Positions 1 to 10,575 are shown, counted from the first letter of the stretch. The stretch: 64,000 nt of DNA from Paraburkholderia monticola (GCF_001580545.1 NZ_LRBG01000001.1:310001-374000); one strand, 5' to 3'. Program-made: numbers and translations. The notes: generated from the sequence alone by a model not told the origin.

Positions 1-1
1 G

Positions 2-73
2 CTGTGCGTCGATTTCGTGCCGGAGTCGTCGGCTCCCGAGGTGCGCACCGCCCGACGCGGCGCGAAGCGTTAG
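2..73 (+). CDS. C-terminal end of an unidentified protein (partial)
   Basis: An open frame enters from the left edge and stops at a TAG at 71-73. The last 23 residues begin LCVDFVPE and end in a basic tail, GAKR. Codon use looks normal for the region. The tail would suit the end of a LysR-type regulator, many of which end in a similar hydrophobic helix plus a polar tail, but this is a guess from very little sequence. It converges on arfB with 11 bp between the stops. Confidence 0.35.
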   Translation: MCVDFVPESSAPEVRTARRGAKR

Positions 74-84
74 CGGGCCGCCCG

Positions 85-489
85 CTAGTCGTGCACGCGG
101 CCGCGCCCCGTCTTGACCTCGCTGCGCTTTGCCTTGCTGTCGAGCCGTCGCCGGTTCGACGCGCGTGTCGGCCGGGTCGCGACCCGCGGCTTGCGGGTCA
201 CGCTGATGCTTTCGATCAGTTCATCGAGCCGCGCCAGCGCCGCCGCGCGGTTCATCTCCTGGGTCCGATGCTCCTGCGCCTTGATGATCACGACGCCGTC
301 GCGCGTGAGCCGATGGTCCGAGAGCGCGAGCAGGCGCATCTTCAGCACTTCCGGCAGCGACGAAGCGCGCACATCGAAACGCAGATGAATCGCGCTCGAC
401 ACCTTGTTGACATTCTGACCACCCGCCCCCTGCGCGCGCACGGCGGTCAATTCGATTTCGTTGAGCGGGATCGGGTAGCGGAATGTCAT
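85..489 (-). CDS. arfB: Alternative ribosome-rescue factor / peptidyl-tRNA hydrolase ArfB
   Basis: A 134-residue protein of the class-I release-factor family without the codon-recognition domain. The catalytic GGQ loop lies at residues 23-25, in the context [11 protein letters not shown]. The C-terminal third is strongly basic (R/K rich), as in ArfB/YaeJ, where the tail enters the empty mRNA channel of stalled ribosomes so that GGQ can release the peptide. The ATG at 489 was chosen because it starts [13 protein letters not shown], the usual ArfB beginning; the frame stays open to 582, but that extension looks non-coding. Length agrees with the family (about 140 residues). Role by homology: rescue of non-stop ribosomes in the cytoplasm. 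Confidence 0.9.
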   Translation of the reverse strand: MTFRYPIPLNEIELTAVRAQGAGGQNVNKVSSAIHLRFDVRASSLPEVLKMRLLALSDHRLTRDGVVIIKAQEHRTQEMNRAAALARLDELIESISVTRKPRVATRPTRASNRRRLDSKAKRSEVKTGRGRVHD

Positions 490-658
490 CGGTGATGGGA
501 CAGGAAGATGCGTCAGTGTACAAGCGCGCGGAGCGAGTTGCCCGATGCACCGGATGTCGCGCCCTGTGGCACGCGCTCGCAAACGCTATCAAAAAAGCAT
601 TTGCGTCGGCGCGGCTCGCTCATCGATACTAGGTCTTTCGCTTACAGCGTAAATCCAT

Positions 659-1300
659 ATGAAAATCCGTCCGGGTTTCGTGCTCGAACTGGCCGTCAAC
701 TTTCTGCTGCCATGGCTCGCCTATCGGCTCGCGTTGCCGCGCCTCGGCGAGACCGGCGCGTTGATCGCGTCCGCGGTGCCGCCGCTCGTATGGAGCGTGA
801 TCGAGCTCGCCCGCTTCCGGCGCGTCGATGCGCTCAGCGTGATGGTGGTGGCGGGCATCGTGCTGTCGGTCGCGGCCATGGCGCTCGGGGGCAGTCCGCG
901 CATGCTGCTGTTGCGCGAGTCGCTCGTGTCCGGTGCGATCGGCGTCGCGTTTCTGCTGTCGATGCCGATGCGTCGTCCGCTGATCTTCTACCTCGCACGC
1001 GCGACGGTCGCGCGCGAAATGGAAGGCGGCGCCACGCATTTCGAGACACTGTGGCGCGACCGCCCAGGCCTCGCCACCGCGATGCGCATGATGACGCTCG
1101 TCTGGGGCATCGGTCTGACCGCGGAAACCGCCTTGCGCGCGTGGATGGCGCTGACTTGGCCGATCGAGCGCTTCCTCGTCGTCTCGCCCTTTATCGGCTA
1201 CGGCATCTACGGATGCCTCGCGCTCTGGACGCTGTGGTACCGCAAGACGATGCACGGCCGCGTCGAGACGAACGAGCGGGCGAGCGGGATGGCCGGTTGA
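659..1300 (+). CDS. VC0807-like integral membrane protein
   Basis: 213 residues with about five or six hydrophobic segments (near residues 8-25, 32-50, 58-78, 85-105, 140-160 and 170-190) and a short polar tail. It resembles the VC0807 family of uncharacterised bacterial inner-membrane proteins; no enzymatic motif is visible. It stands alone, divergent from arfB and convergent with recD 64 bp away. No clear Shine-Dalgarno precedes the ATG at 659. Function unknown. Confidence 0.7.
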   Translation: MKIRPGFVLELAVNFLLPWLAYRLALPRLGETGALIASAVPPLVWSVIELARFRRVDALSVMVVAGIVLSVAAMALGGSPRMLLLRESLVSGAIGVAFLLSMPMRRPLIFYLARATVAREMEGGATHFETLWRDRPGLATAMRMMTLVWGIGLTAETALRAWMALTWPIERFLVVSPFIGYGIYGCLALWTLWYRKTMHGRVETNERASGMAG

Positions 1301-1364
1301 GCGCCGCTCGCACCGTTTCGCACGATCAGCCCCTGCTCCCAACGTTCCGCCCGCTGTCACGCGA

Positions 1365-3446
1365 TCAACGCGCAGCCTCCGCAATCCGCGCCGCCAGCCC
1401 CGAATCCCGCTGCGTCGGCGTCGCGATCGCCTGCGCGAGCACGGCCCGCGCACCGATCAACTCGACGCGCTCGCGCGCGCGAGTAATCGCCGTGTACACC
1501 AACTCACGCGACAACACCCGGCTAAACGCCGACGGTAGCACCAGCACCGCATGCTCGAACTCCGAACCTTGCGACTTGTGGACCGTCAGCGCGAACGCGG
1601 TGTCGTGCGGCGGCAGCGCGGCCGGCGATACCGCACGCACGCCGCCGTCGCCGGTGCGAAAGTAGACGCGCAGCGCGCCGCCCGCGCCCGGCAGCGCGAT
1701 GCCGATGTCGCCGTTGAACAGACCCAGCGCGTAATCGTTGCGGGTGACCATCACCGGACGTCCGGCAAACCATTGCGCGCCGACCGCGAGCGTGACGCTC
1801 GCGGCGCGCCGCACCTGCGCCGCCATCGCCGCGTTGACCTGATCGACGCCGCGAGGTCCGAGCCGCGTCGCGCACAGGATGCGGAAGCGATTGAGCGTGT
1901 CGAAGAGCGGCAATGGATCAGGCGCATCGGTGGCGAGCGCGGCGGCCAGTGCCTCAGCGTAGGGCGCGAAACCGGCGGCAAGTCGCGCGATGGTGCGCTC
2001 GGCCAGAGCCGCGTGCGCGTCCTCATGCAGGGCCGCGGCGCAGGCGTCGGTCGGGTCGATCCGCAAGACCTCGAGCGCGTCGCTCGGCGAGCCGTTGCGA
2101 ATCGCGACCGACAAACGGCCGATCGGCGACTCGAGGCCGAACCGGTAGTTGCGTTCGAGCCAGACGACGCAGTCCGCGAGCGGATTGCGTTCGTTCACCA
2201 ATCGCGCATCGGGTCCCGCCTGCCCACCGGCCTCCGGCGTGACGACGCTGTCGAACAGATCGCCCGACGGTGAAGCCTCGAAGGTATGCAGCGCCCCGGG
2301 CGGCACAAAAAACTCATCCAGCCGCGCTTCATCGGGATCACGAGACGCGCCCGGCAAAGCCCGCGCGAGCCGCGCCTCGTCGATATCGAGCGCCTGCGCG
2401 ACGCGACGCAATCCGGGCGAACTCAGCGCCGGCCGCGCGCTCAGTTCGGCGAACACCGCGCCGGCCTCGACCGCGGCGAGCTGGTCCTTGTCGCCGAGCA
2501 TCACGAGTCGCGTGTGCGGCGCGATCGCGTCGAGCAGATGCGTGGCCATCGCGACGTCGATCATCGACGCCTCGTCGATCACGACCACGTCATACGGCAA
2601 CGGATTATCGCGATGATGCCGGAAGCGTCCGCCCGGCCCCGACCCCAGCAGACGATGCAACGTGTACGACGTCTGCGGCAAACGCGCGGCGAGTTCGGGC
2701 GGCAGTTCGCCCGCGCGCGCGAGCAACGCTTCCTGCATCCGCTGCGCCGCCTTGCCGGTGGGCGCGGCGAGCGCGATGCGCAGATCGGCGCGCGCATCGA
2801 GCAGGCAGGCGAGCACGCCGACCACGGTCGTGGTCTTACCGGTACCGGGGCCGCCGCTGACGATCGTCAGCCGCCCTGACAGCGCCATCACGGCCGCGAC
2901 GCGTTGCCAGTCGATCTCGTCGTCTTTCGGCGGCCCGAAGTAGCGCAGCAGGCGTTCGCGCAAGGCGGCGGGAGTAGTGTCGACCTCGGCCTGCGCGATC
3001 TGCGCCTCGCCCGACGCATGCGCGACCAGGGCGTGCGCCAGACGCCGCTCGTAGTCGTAATAGCGCGCGAGATAAACCCGCCCTTCGGCGTCGATCACGA
3101 GCGGCCGCAACGCCGCCGCGTCCACCGCGCCAGTGCTTGCCATGCCGCTCGCGAGCAGCGCCGTGCGCACCTCGGCGCTCGACGCGTCGAAGCGGCGCGC
3201 GAGCGTCGCCAGCGGCACGCACACGTGCCCTTCGGCGGTCGCGCGGCTCGCCGCGAACGCGGCGCGCGCAGCCCACTTCACCACCTCGATCGACGCGCCA
3301 CCGCGCCGCGCGAGCATGCCGATACGGCGCGCGAACCCTTCGGCGAGCGCGATGCTGAAATCGGCCGGCGCGGGCAGATTGACGCCGATGTCTTCGAGCC
3401 CGAGCGGCGCGATTGCGTGCTCATCGAGCGTGCCGGGTGTGCTCAT
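1365..3446 (-). CDS. recD: Exodeoxyribonuclease V alpha subunit RecD
   Basis: 693-residue superfamily-1 DNA helicase, the fast 5'-3' motor of RecBCD. Walker A is GGPGTGKT (GTGKT at residues 201-205), followed by motif Ia (APTGKAAQRM), Walker B/motif II VVIDEASMID, and C-terminal motifs V and VI (VHKSQGSEF and YTAITRARERVEL). The region between motifs III and IV carries about 60 extra residues rich in D/E/G compared with the E. coli protein (608 residues). It is last in the recC-recB-recD operon; its ATG overlaps the recB stop in an ATGA. The complex repairs double-strand breaks and degrades foreign linear DNA. Confidence 0.95.
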   Translation of the reverse strand: MSTPGTLDEHAIAPLGLEDIGVNLPAPADFSIALAEGFARRIGMLARRGGASIEVVKWAARAAFAASRATAEGHVCVPLATLARRFDASSAEVRTALLASGMASTGAVDAAALRPLVIDAEGRVYLARYYDYERRLAHALVAHASGEAQIAQAEVDTTPAALRERLLRYFGPPKDDEIDWQRVAAVMALSGRLTIVSGGPGTGKTTTVVGVLACLLDARADLRIALAAPTGKAAQRMQEALLARAGELPPELAARLPQTSYTLHRLLGSGPGGRFRHHRDNPLPYDVVVIDEASMIDVAMATHLLDAIAPHTRLVMLGDKDQLAAVEAGAVFAELSARPALSSPGLRRVAQALDIDEARLARALPGASRDPDEARLDEFFVPPGALHTFEASPSGDLFDSVVTPEAGGQAGPDARLVNERNPLADCVVWLERNYRFGLESPIGRLSVAIRNGSPSDALEVLRIDPTDACAAALHEDAHAALAERTIARLAAGFAPYAEALAAALATDAPDPLPLFDTLNRFRILCATRLGPRGVDQVNAAMAAQVRRAASVTLAVGAQWFAGRPVMVTRNDYALGLFNGDIGIALPGAGGALRVYFRTGDGGVRAVSPAALPPHDTAFALTVHKSQGSEFEHAVLVLPSAFSRVLSRELVYTAITRARERVELIGARAVLAQAIATPTQRDSGLAARIAEAAR

Positions 3447-6400
3447 GCGCCACCTCCGATCATCGCCGCGTCGAGCAGCGCCACGAGTTCGAACGGCGCG
3501 CGCCGCCTATGCACCCCGGCGGCACCCTCGGCATCGCGCCAGTCGGGCCGCACGCCGCGCACGAACAGATACAGATAGCCGCCGATGTGCGTGTCGTACG
3601 CATAGTCGCGCACGCGCGTCTTCAGATAGCGATGCAGCGCGACCGTATAGAGCAGCGCCTGCAGGTGATACGCGTGACTCGCCATCGCCGCTTCGAGCGG
3701 CGCGGCCGCGTAGTCGGCGGCGGTGTCGCCGAGATGGTTCGATTTCCAGTCGACGATCCAGAAGCGGCCGTCGTGTTCGACGATCATGTCGATGAATCCT
3801 TTGACATATCCGCGCAACACGCCGGGCTCCAGCGCGACATCGGGATAACCGTATTCGATCAGCAACTCGCGCAGCCCCGGAAAATCGAGCGAGGGCGCCG
3901 CGAACAGAAACTCGAGTTCGTTCAGGCGCCGACGCGGATCGAGCCGCGCGAGCGCCATGCCCGGCACCAGTTCGGTCGAGACGACGTCGCCGATCAGCCG
4001 ATGCATCATCGCGGGCAAACGCGCGGCAAGCTCGGGCGCGGCCGGCGCCGGACGCTCGCGCAGCGCGCCGCGAATCGCATCGGGCCACGTGCTCGCGTCG
4101 GTGAAATCGGCGAGCTCGAACATGCGATGCAGGCACTCGCCGGCCGCCGCGCCACGCGGGAACGCGAGGATGTCGTCCTCCGCGTGCGGCTGGGCGCTCG
4201 CCGCGCCGAGCGGCGCGACGAGCGGCGCGATGAGCGGCGCGGACCCGAGCGCATCGGCGATTTCGTCGTGATCGGGCCGCACGTCTTCCTGCGGCGCGTG
4301 GGCCTGCGCATCCCCGCTCCTGCCGCCCGCCGCGATCAAGCCGCTGAAGCTCGCCATGCGCCACTGATCGCGCAACGGCCGCCGATTCGCGCGCGCATGC
4401 AGATGCGCACCCTGATCCTGCAGACTTTCGAGCGGCACGCGGCGCGTCAGTTCGGGCAGCGCCTGCAACGTAACCGGGCCGCCGGCGAGCGCGCGCCAGC
4501 TCGCCGCGAGAGCGGCTTCGTCGGGCGGCTCGTCGCGCCACGCGTCGAAGGTATGGCCGCTGCCGCCCACGAGCCAGTTCAGCACGCTGCGACGCGATTC
4601 CTTCGTCGAGCGCGACGACAGATACGTGCCGGCAACGAGGTAGCAGCGATACACCGCGCGCGTCAGCGCCACATAAACGAGCCGCGCGCGTTCCGCCGCC
4701 TGCTCGCGCACCGCGTAGCGCGACGCGCGGTCGGCTTCCTCGTCGTCGCAGCCGTAGTGCAGCACGGCGTCGCCGCTATCGTCGTGATACTCGCGCGCAT
4801 CGGGCAAGCCCGACGACGACGGCTCGCGCAAGCCGCCGTCGTTCAGGAACGGACAGAACACGACCGCGTATTCGAGCCCCTTCGACTTGTGAACCGTGAC
4901 GATCTGCACCAGATTGCGATCCGACTCGAGCCGTAGCTGCGCCTCTTCACCACCGCCCTGCTCGCGCTGCGCGGCGAGCCAGCGCAAGGTCGGCGCGATG
5001 CCGGGCTGCGTGGCCGCGCGCGCCTGCACGAGCTCGGCGAGATGATTCACATTGGTGAGGCGCCGCTCGCCGTCCACTCCCGCGACGAGCCGTTGCGCGA
5101 CGCGCAGCTCGCGCATCAGCGTGCGCCACATCACCGCGAAGCCGCGTTCGTGCCACAGCATCCGGTAGCGTGAAAAACGCTCGACCCAGCCCATCGCGTC
5201 GGCGGGATCGAGTGCTGGCGCGGGTTCATCGATGGCTTCGGCCGCGGGCGCATCGGCGACCTGTGTCAGACGCCACAGTGCGGCGGCGTCGAGCCCGAGC
5301 CAGTCGGTGGCGAGCGCGGCGCGCAGACGCCGCAGATCGCCGGGCGTATCGATGGCGGCCAGCACGCGCTCGATCTGTTCGGCGTCGAGCGTCGCGAACA
5401 CGGACGCCTGTGCCAACTCCACGCTGCCGACACCCCACGCCGCCAGCACGCGTTTGACGAGGCTGCCCTGCTTGTGGGTCTGCACGAGCACGGCGATATC
5501 GCCCGGTGCCAGCGGCTCGTCGCCGATCGTCACCACGCCTTCACGGGCGCCACGCAACAGCCGCACGATCTCGGCCGCGCACGCTTCGCTCGCGGCGCGC
5601 TGCGCATTGGGTTTGCTCAGCGCGGCCTCGCCTTGCGGCAACGTCCAGATGCGGAAATCGCCGCCACTCGCGTCGGGATCGACGAACGGCGCGCGACGCC
5701 GCTCGCCCGCGCGCACCGGCTGATAGTCGAGCCCGTCGAGCACGAACGCCTGCGGATTGGCTTCGAAGATCCGGTTGCACGCGTCGACGATCGGCGCGGT
5801 CGAGCGCTGGTTGACCGCGAGCGTGTAGCACGCGGACGCCGACTCGCGCGCCGCGAGGTACGTATGCAGGTCTGCCGCGCGGAAGCTGTAGATCGCCTGC
5901 TTCGGATCGCCGACCAGAAACAGCGGTCCGGCCGGCGCAAAAATGCGGCTGAAAATAGCGAATTGCAGCGGATCGGTGTCCTGGAACTCGTCGATCAGCG
6001 CGGCCGGATAGCGGTTGCGCAGCGCATCGGCGAGCCACGCATGCGCGGCGAGCGCGCGATACAGGTTCGCGAGCAGATCGTCGAACGACACGACCCGGCG
6101 CGTGCGCTTGCGCGCGACCAACTCGGCCGGCGCATAGTCGAGCCATGTCTGCACGAGCGCGAGCCAGCGCGCGCGCTGCGCGTCTTCGGCGGCGACCACG
6201 GCCGCGGCCAGCGCTTCGGCGTGCTCGAAGAACGGGTGCTCGGGCGGCACTAATTTGCCCTTGGTCGCCTTCTTCAACGCCGACGCCTTCAGCTTCGACG
6301 CGGCGTCTGGCGGCGGCGCATGGCAGTCGCCCTGCGCGAAGTAATCGGTCCACGCGTCAATCGCGGCGCGCACCTGATCGGGCTTGTGGGTGGTCTTGTT

Positions 6401-7180
6401 GAGCCGCTCCTGTGCCTCGGCGAGCAACGCGACGATCACGTCGCGTTCGGCCTGCCAGATCGCGCACGCGGCATCGAAGCCGGCCTGCGGATCGGTGCTT
6501 GCGTCATCCGCTGCGATGCTGCCCCAGCGCAATTGCGCGAGCGGCTTTTTCAGGCGCCGCGCCAACTGCGCGTCGAGCGACGCGGGACCGGCGCGCCTGG
6601 CCACCAGCCACGCGGCGAACGCCGGATGCGCATGCGCGACCGGCTCGACCTGCTCGCGCCAGAAATCGGCGGCGAGTTCGAAACGCAGTGCCGCGTCGTC
6701 GGCTTCCATCTCGAACGCGAAGGGCATCGCGGCGGCGAACGGCGCTTCCTGCAATGCGCGCTGACAGAACGCGTGAATCGTGTGGATCGCGGCCTGATCG
6801 AACGTGCGCAACGCGCGGCGCACGACCTTCAACGCGGCCTCGCGCTCGATGCCGTTCTCCGGCGCGAGCGTCGTCTCGAACAGCCGGCGGATGAACGGAT
6901 CATCGCCGTCGTCGTCCATCTCGATCGCGCGATGCAGCTCCGCGAGACGGCCACGTATACGCTCGTGCAGCTCCGCGGTCGCCGCCTTCGTGAACGTGAC
7001 GACGAGGATCTGATCCGCGTTCAGGTTCTTTTCGAGCAGCAGCCGCACGTACAGCGCGCAGATGTTCCAGGTCTTGCCGGTGCCCGCCGACGCTTCGATC
7101 TGGTTCACGCCGTCGAGCGGACACGCGAACACGTCGAGTTCGTCGGCGACGAGACTGTGATGGCGCAGCGCGTCGCTCAT
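3443..7180 (-). CDS. recB: Exodeoxyribonuclease V beta subunit RecB
   Basis: 1245 residues. UvrD-like helicase with Walker A EASAGTGKT (GTGKT at 33-37), motif Ia VVTFTKAATAEL, Walker B region ALIDEFQDTDPLQF, and motif V VTVHKSKGLEY. The C-terminal PD-(D/E)xK nuclease domain shows the VDWKSNHLG motif that binds Mg2+. It is the slow 3'-5' motor and the sole nuclease of RecBCD. The ATG at 7180 was chosen because it begins just before the Q-motif region and overlaps the recC stop (ATGA); the frame is open further upstream, but that stretch lies inside recC. Length is close to E. coli RecB (1180). Confidence 0.95.
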   Translation of the reverse strand: MSDALRHHSLVADELDVFACPLDGVNQIEASAGTGKTWNICALYVRLLLEKNLNADQILVVTFTKAATAELHERIRGRLAELHRAIEMDDDGDDPFIRRLFETTLAPENGIEREAALKVVRRALRTFDQAAIHTIHAFCQRALQEAPFAAAMPFAFEMEADDAALRFELAADFWREQVEPVAHAHPAFAAWLVARRAGPASLDAQLARRLKKPLAQLRWGSIAADDASTDPQAGFDAACAIWQAERDVIVALLAEAQERLNKTTHKPDQVRAAIDAWTDYFAQGDCHAPPPDAASKLKASALKKATKGKLVPPEHPFFEHAEALAAAVVAAEDAQRARWLALVQTWLDYAPAELVARKRTRRVVSFDDLLANLYRALAAHAWLADALRNRYPAALIDEFQDTDPLQFAIFSRIFAPAGPLFLVGDPKQAIYSFRAADLHTYLAARESASACYTLAVNQRSTAPIVDACNRIFEANPQAFVLDGLDYQPVRAGERRRAPFVDPDASGGDFRIWTLPQGEAALSKPNAQRAASEACAAEIVRLLRGAREGVVTIGDEPLAPGDIAVLVQTHKQGSLVKRVLAAWGVGSVELAQASVFATLDAEQIERVLAAIDTPGDLRRLRAALATDWLGLDAAALWRLTQVADAPAAEAIDEPAPALDPADAMGWVERFSRYRMLWHERGFAVMWRTLMRELRVAQRLVAGVDGERRLTNVNHLAELVQARAATQPGIAPTLRWLAAQREQGGGEEAQLRLESDRNLVQIVTVHKSKGLEYAVVFCPFLNDGGLREPSSSGLPDAREYHDDSGDAVLHYGCDDEEADRASRYAVREQAAERARLVYVALTRAVYRCYLVAGTYLSSRSTKESRRSVLNWLVGGSGHTFDAWRDEPPDEAALAASWRALAGGPVTLQALPELTRRVPLESLQDQGAHLHARANRRPLRDQWRMASFSGLIAAGGRSGDAQAHAPQEDVRPDHDEIADALGSAPLIAPLVAPLGAASAQPHAEDDILAFPRGAAAGECLHRMFELADFTDASTWPDAIRGALRERPAPAAPELAARLPAMMHRLIGDVVSTELVPGMALARLDPRRRLNELEFLFAAPSLDFPGLRELLIEYGYPDVALEPGVLRGYVKGFIDMIVEHDGRFWIVDWKSNHLGDTAADYAAAPLEAAMASHAYHLQALLYTVALHRYLKTRVRDYAYDTHIGGYLYLFVRGVRPDWRDAEGAAGVHRRRAPFELVALLDAAMIGGGA

Positions 7181-10100
7181 GAGGCGCTCCGCATGTGCTG
7201 GATCAAGGGCTTGAAGACGATCGCGGCGAGGCTGCCGAACGGTTCGTCGAGCGTGAGCGGCGTGCCGCGCAGCGCGATGCGCAATGCGGGGTCGTCGGAT
7301 TCGCCGCGCACGCGGTCGTTGATCCACACGCCTTGCGCCACCGATTCGCTTTTGTTGACGCTCGCCCATGCGCTCTTCGGGAAGAAGCGCAACGGCAGCC
7401 GGCGGCCAGCCTTGAAGAGCGCCAGCAACGGCGCGAGTTCGTCGAGCGGAGCCGCGACCGGTGCGAGTTCGAAGCTGTCGCCGCTGCCGTGCCACACGGT
7501 GCGACGCGGACCGTCTGGCTGCGCCGCGCAATAGACCAGATGCGCGAGCCACGCGGACAGATAGTCGCGCGCGCTGGCTTTGGCGTAACGAAAGATCACT
7601 TGTCCGGTTCCGGTCAGCAGGTTCAACGTGCCGCGCAATTGCAGCGGCGTTTCGGCGGACTCGCGCAGCAGCGCGTCGTAGTCGCCGAACAGGGTGACGG
7701 TGTTATCGATGCCCTCGCCGCCCTGAGGCCAGCGCGGCACGACATCGAGCACGAACGGCAAACGCTCGACGCCCGCGGCCACTTCACTCCGTACGCTTTG
7801 CGCCAACTGCCGCAGCGAGGACAGCTCGCGTGCGCGCCAGACCGCGCCAGTCGCGCCGCCGGGCAACTCGGGGCTCGCCTCGGCGACGCGCTGCACGCGG
7901 CGGTACATCGCGTCGTCGCCGGTGTCGGCGTCGAGCAGGACCGGCAGCAGACGCTCCGCGAGCGCGTCCTGGCCCGCGTAGTCGAGATCGAACGGCTCGG
8001 TATCGAGCAACTCGCCCTGCGCATCCGACAACGCGATGCCGAGCCGGTCGCGCAGCAGCGCGCGCGCCGGATGACGCCAGAAGCGCACGAAGTCGTCGAA
8101 CCCGACCTCGTGAAGGTCTTCCGGCGGCAACGGTTGATCGAAGAACGGCGCGGCGGCGGCATGCTGCGGCTCGGCGAGCAGCGTGGCCAGTTCGGCGCGA
8201 TCGGCGTCGTACGTGAACAGGTCGGGCTGCGCCGCGAAGTAGTCCGAGGCGAACGCCTGCAACGGATGCTCGACGACGAACTCGCGCCGCGCGCGGTCGA
8301 CCTCGGCCGGACTCGCGTCCTCGCCCGCCGACACCTGCGCGAGATGATCGAGCAGTTCATCGACGAGCGCAGCCGGCGGCAGCGGTGCGTTATCGCGAAT
8401 GCTGCGGCCCGTGTAGGCGATGAAGAGCCGCTCGCGCGCGGCGAGCAGCAGATCGAGGAACAGATTGCGCTCGTCGTCGCGGCGCTGACGGTCGCCGGCC
8501 TTGCCGAACGCGGCCATCAGATCGAACTCGTCGGCACGCGCGAGCGACGGCAGCACGCCGTCGTCCATGCCGAGCAGACACACGACGCGAAACGGCAGAC
8601 CGCGCAGACTCGTCAGCGAAGAGAACGTCACGCTGCCCCACGGCACGCCGCCGCGCGCGGGATCGTCGAGCGCTTCGGTGAGCGCGGTGCGCACCACCGA
8701 AGCCGGCAACAGCACATGTTGCGCGCCTGCCTGCATCGCGGCGCTCATCGCATCGAGCGCGTCGCGTACCGCCGCGAGCGAATCGGCGAACTCGACGCCG
8801 CCGTCGAAACACTGCGCCAGCGTTTCGAGCAGCAACTGCGACCAGTCGGCCGGGGTACGCTCGATCGCGCAGTTCGCCGCGAAGCTGTCGATATCGTCGA
8901 CGAAACGCGACAGGCGGCCGAGCAATTCGGCGTCCGAACCGTCCGCGCCTTCGACCGGCAGCCACGCATCGACCGGCTCGCCGCCGGCCGGCATCGCATA
9001 GCCGAGGTACAGGCGCGTCAGCGCATCGGCGAACGTATGACGCGCCACCGGCACGTGCTCGCCGACCGGTTCGAGCGGCGCGAGCCCGCGCCGCGCGCCG
9101 GCCGCCGCGAGCCATTCCTGGGCGGCTTCGAGCGAGTTGGCATCGATGCCGTAGCGCACCGCGACCGCGTCGACGCGCAGCCATTCGATCAGATCCGGGG
9201 CGCCGACACTGCGCTCGGGCAGCGCGAGCCAGTCGAGCAGCAGACGCGCCACCGGGTTGGCCTGCGACGGCGGCAAGCCGGTAATCCGGTACGGAATGCG
9301 GCGCGTGTCGCCGGCGGGCGTGGTGCCGAACACCGCGTCGATCAGCGGGCCGGCGGCCGCGAGATCGGACACGGCGACCAGCACGTCGGACGGTTGCAGA
9401 TCGTCGAACTCGTCGAACCAGCCGAGCAGGCGATCGTGCAGCACTTCGAGCTGCCGCGACAGGCTATGGCAGACATGCACCTCGATGCCGCGCTCGATCG
9501 GCCGCTCGCCGTCGGCTTCATCGCGCAACTCGAGGATGCCGTTCTGCACGGCGGCGAGCCAGCTCGGCTCGGGGTTTTCGCTGAACTCGCCGGTCTCGGC
9601 CGAGGCGGCACTTTCGGTCAGCTCGTGCAGCATATGCAGCTGAGCCTGAGTCTGGCGACCCCATTCCGCGAGCAGCGGATGCCCGACTTCCTGATAGTCG
9701 AGTTGCCCCGCCGCATCGAGCGCTTGCACGCGCCCTTCGCTCACGACGTCGAACCAGAACTCGCGGCACGGGTTCATCACGTACAGACGCACGTCGATCC
9801 AGCGCGACAGCGCACGCAGCAATGCGATATGCAGCGGCGGCATGGTCGGTAGTGCGAATACGCTGACCGCCTCGGGCCATTGCGCGTTCGAGATGGCCTC
9901 GAGATCGAGCGCGCCGATTTCATCGAGGAACCGGTACGCGGGCGGCAGCGCGGCCGCGGACGTTTGCGCATGAGCGCCGGCTTGTGCGAGTTCCGCGAGT
10001 TCCGCGAGCACCGCGCGCCACAGCGCCGCCTGCCAGCGCTCGTCCTCGCGCGCCGCGTCGCTCGCGCCGGGGAGACGCGGACCGGTGTCGTCCGCCGCGC

Positions 10101-10575
10101 CGCTTGCGAAGATCGAGCCGCCCTTCTGCCATTGCAGCAGCCATTCAGGGCGATAGGTCAGATAGTGGTCGAGCACGGTTGCAACACGCCGTGCGAGTTC
10201 GTAGCGCATCGACGCGTCGGCCGCGTCGAGGTAGGTGCGCAAACGCGGCGAAGCATTCCATGGCAGCGCTTCGTCCGCGTCGCCCAGCAGCCGGTAGCAA
10301 CGCCACACGAGCCGGTCGGGTGCGAACGGCGAATGCTTCGGCACCTCGATCACTCCGCCGATTTGCGCCCACAACCATTGCGCGAGATAACAAAAGTTGA
10401 TGTTTGCGCAGATGCCCTGGCGCGTCGCGATATCGAGTTCGAGCCGCCGGCGCACGGCCGCGCTCGGCACGATCACGGGCCGCGCGGTCCATGGGTCCGA
10501 CGGCGCCTGCGCGAGGTCGTCGAGCAGCGCGCCCACCAACGTTTCGTAGCGGTTCGAGTAGAAGAGCTGAAGCAT
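7177..10575 (-). CDS. recC: Exodeoxyribonuclease V gamma subunit RecC
   Basis: 1132 residues, matching the RecC family (E. coli 1122). It starts MLQLFYSNRYETLV, the classic RecC N-terminus, with PSAAVRRRLELDIATRQG close behind. RecC is a dead helicase/nuclease fold that splits the duplex and recognises Chi, and as expected no Walker A or nuclease motif is seen. First gene of a recCBD operon whose genes overlap by 4 bp each, so expression is probably translationally coupled. Unlike E. coli, there is no ptrA between recC and recB. Confidence 0.95.
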   Translation of the reverse strand: MLQLFYSNRYETLVGALLDDLAQAPSDPWTARPVIVPSAAVRRRLELDIATRQGICANINFCYLAQWLWAQIGGVIEVPKHSPFAPDRLVWRCYRLLGDADEALPWNASPRLRTYLDAADASMRYELARRVATVLDHYLTYRPEWLLQWQKGGSIFASGAADDTGPRLPGASDAAREDERWQAALWRAVLAELAELAQAGAHAQTSAAALPPAYRFLDEIGALDLEAISNAQWPEAVSVFALPTMPPLHIALLRALSRWIDVRLYVMNPCREFWFDVVSEGRVQALDAAGQLDYQEVGHPLLAEWGRQTQAQLHMLHELTESAASAETGEFSENPEPSWLAAVQNGILELRDEADGERPIERGIEVHVCHSLSRQLEVLHDRLLGWFDEFDDLQPSDVLVAVSDLAAAGPLIDAVFGTTPAGDTRRIPYRITGLPPSQANPVARLLLDWLALPERSVGAPDLIEWLRVDAVAVRYGIDANSLEAAQEWLAAAGARRGLAPLEPVGEHVPVARHTFADALTRLYLGYAMPAGGEPVDAWLPVEGADGSDAELLGRLSRFVDDIDSFAANCAIERTPADWSQLLLETLAQCFDGGVEFADSLAAVRDALDAMSAAMQAGAQHVLLPASVVRTALTEALDDPARGGVPWGSVTFSSLTSLRGLPFRVVCLLGMDDGVLPSLARADEFDLMAAFGKAGDRQRRDDERNLFLDLLLAARERLFIAYTGRSIRDNAPLPPAALVDELLDHLAQVSAGEDASPAEVDRARREFVVEHPLQAFASDYFAAQPDLFTYDADRAELATLLAEPQHAAAAPFFDQPLPPEDLHEVGFDDFVRFWRHPARALLRDRLGIALSDAQGELLDTEPFDLDYAGQDALAERLLPVLLDADTGDDAMYRRVQRVAEASPELPGGATGAVWRARELSSLRQLAQSVRSEVAAGVERLPFVLDVVPRWPQGGEGIDNTVTLFGDYDALLRESAETPLQLRGTLNLLTGTGQVIFRYAKASARDYLSAWLAHLVYCAAQPDGPRRTVWHGSGDSFELAPVAAPLDELAPLLALFKAGRRLPLRFFPKSAWASVNKSESVAQGVWINDRVRGESDDPALRIALRGTPLTLDEPFGSLAAIVFKPLIQHMRSAS

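Noticed and set aside
1301..1364. Searched for a bidirectional terminator between the VC0807-like gene and recD
   Set aside because: No stem with a T run is visible in this convergent gap.
7195..9852. An 885-residue open frame on the plus strand opposite recC
   Set aside because: Same reason: antisense shadow of a conserved gene with Arg/Gln-rich, patternless product.
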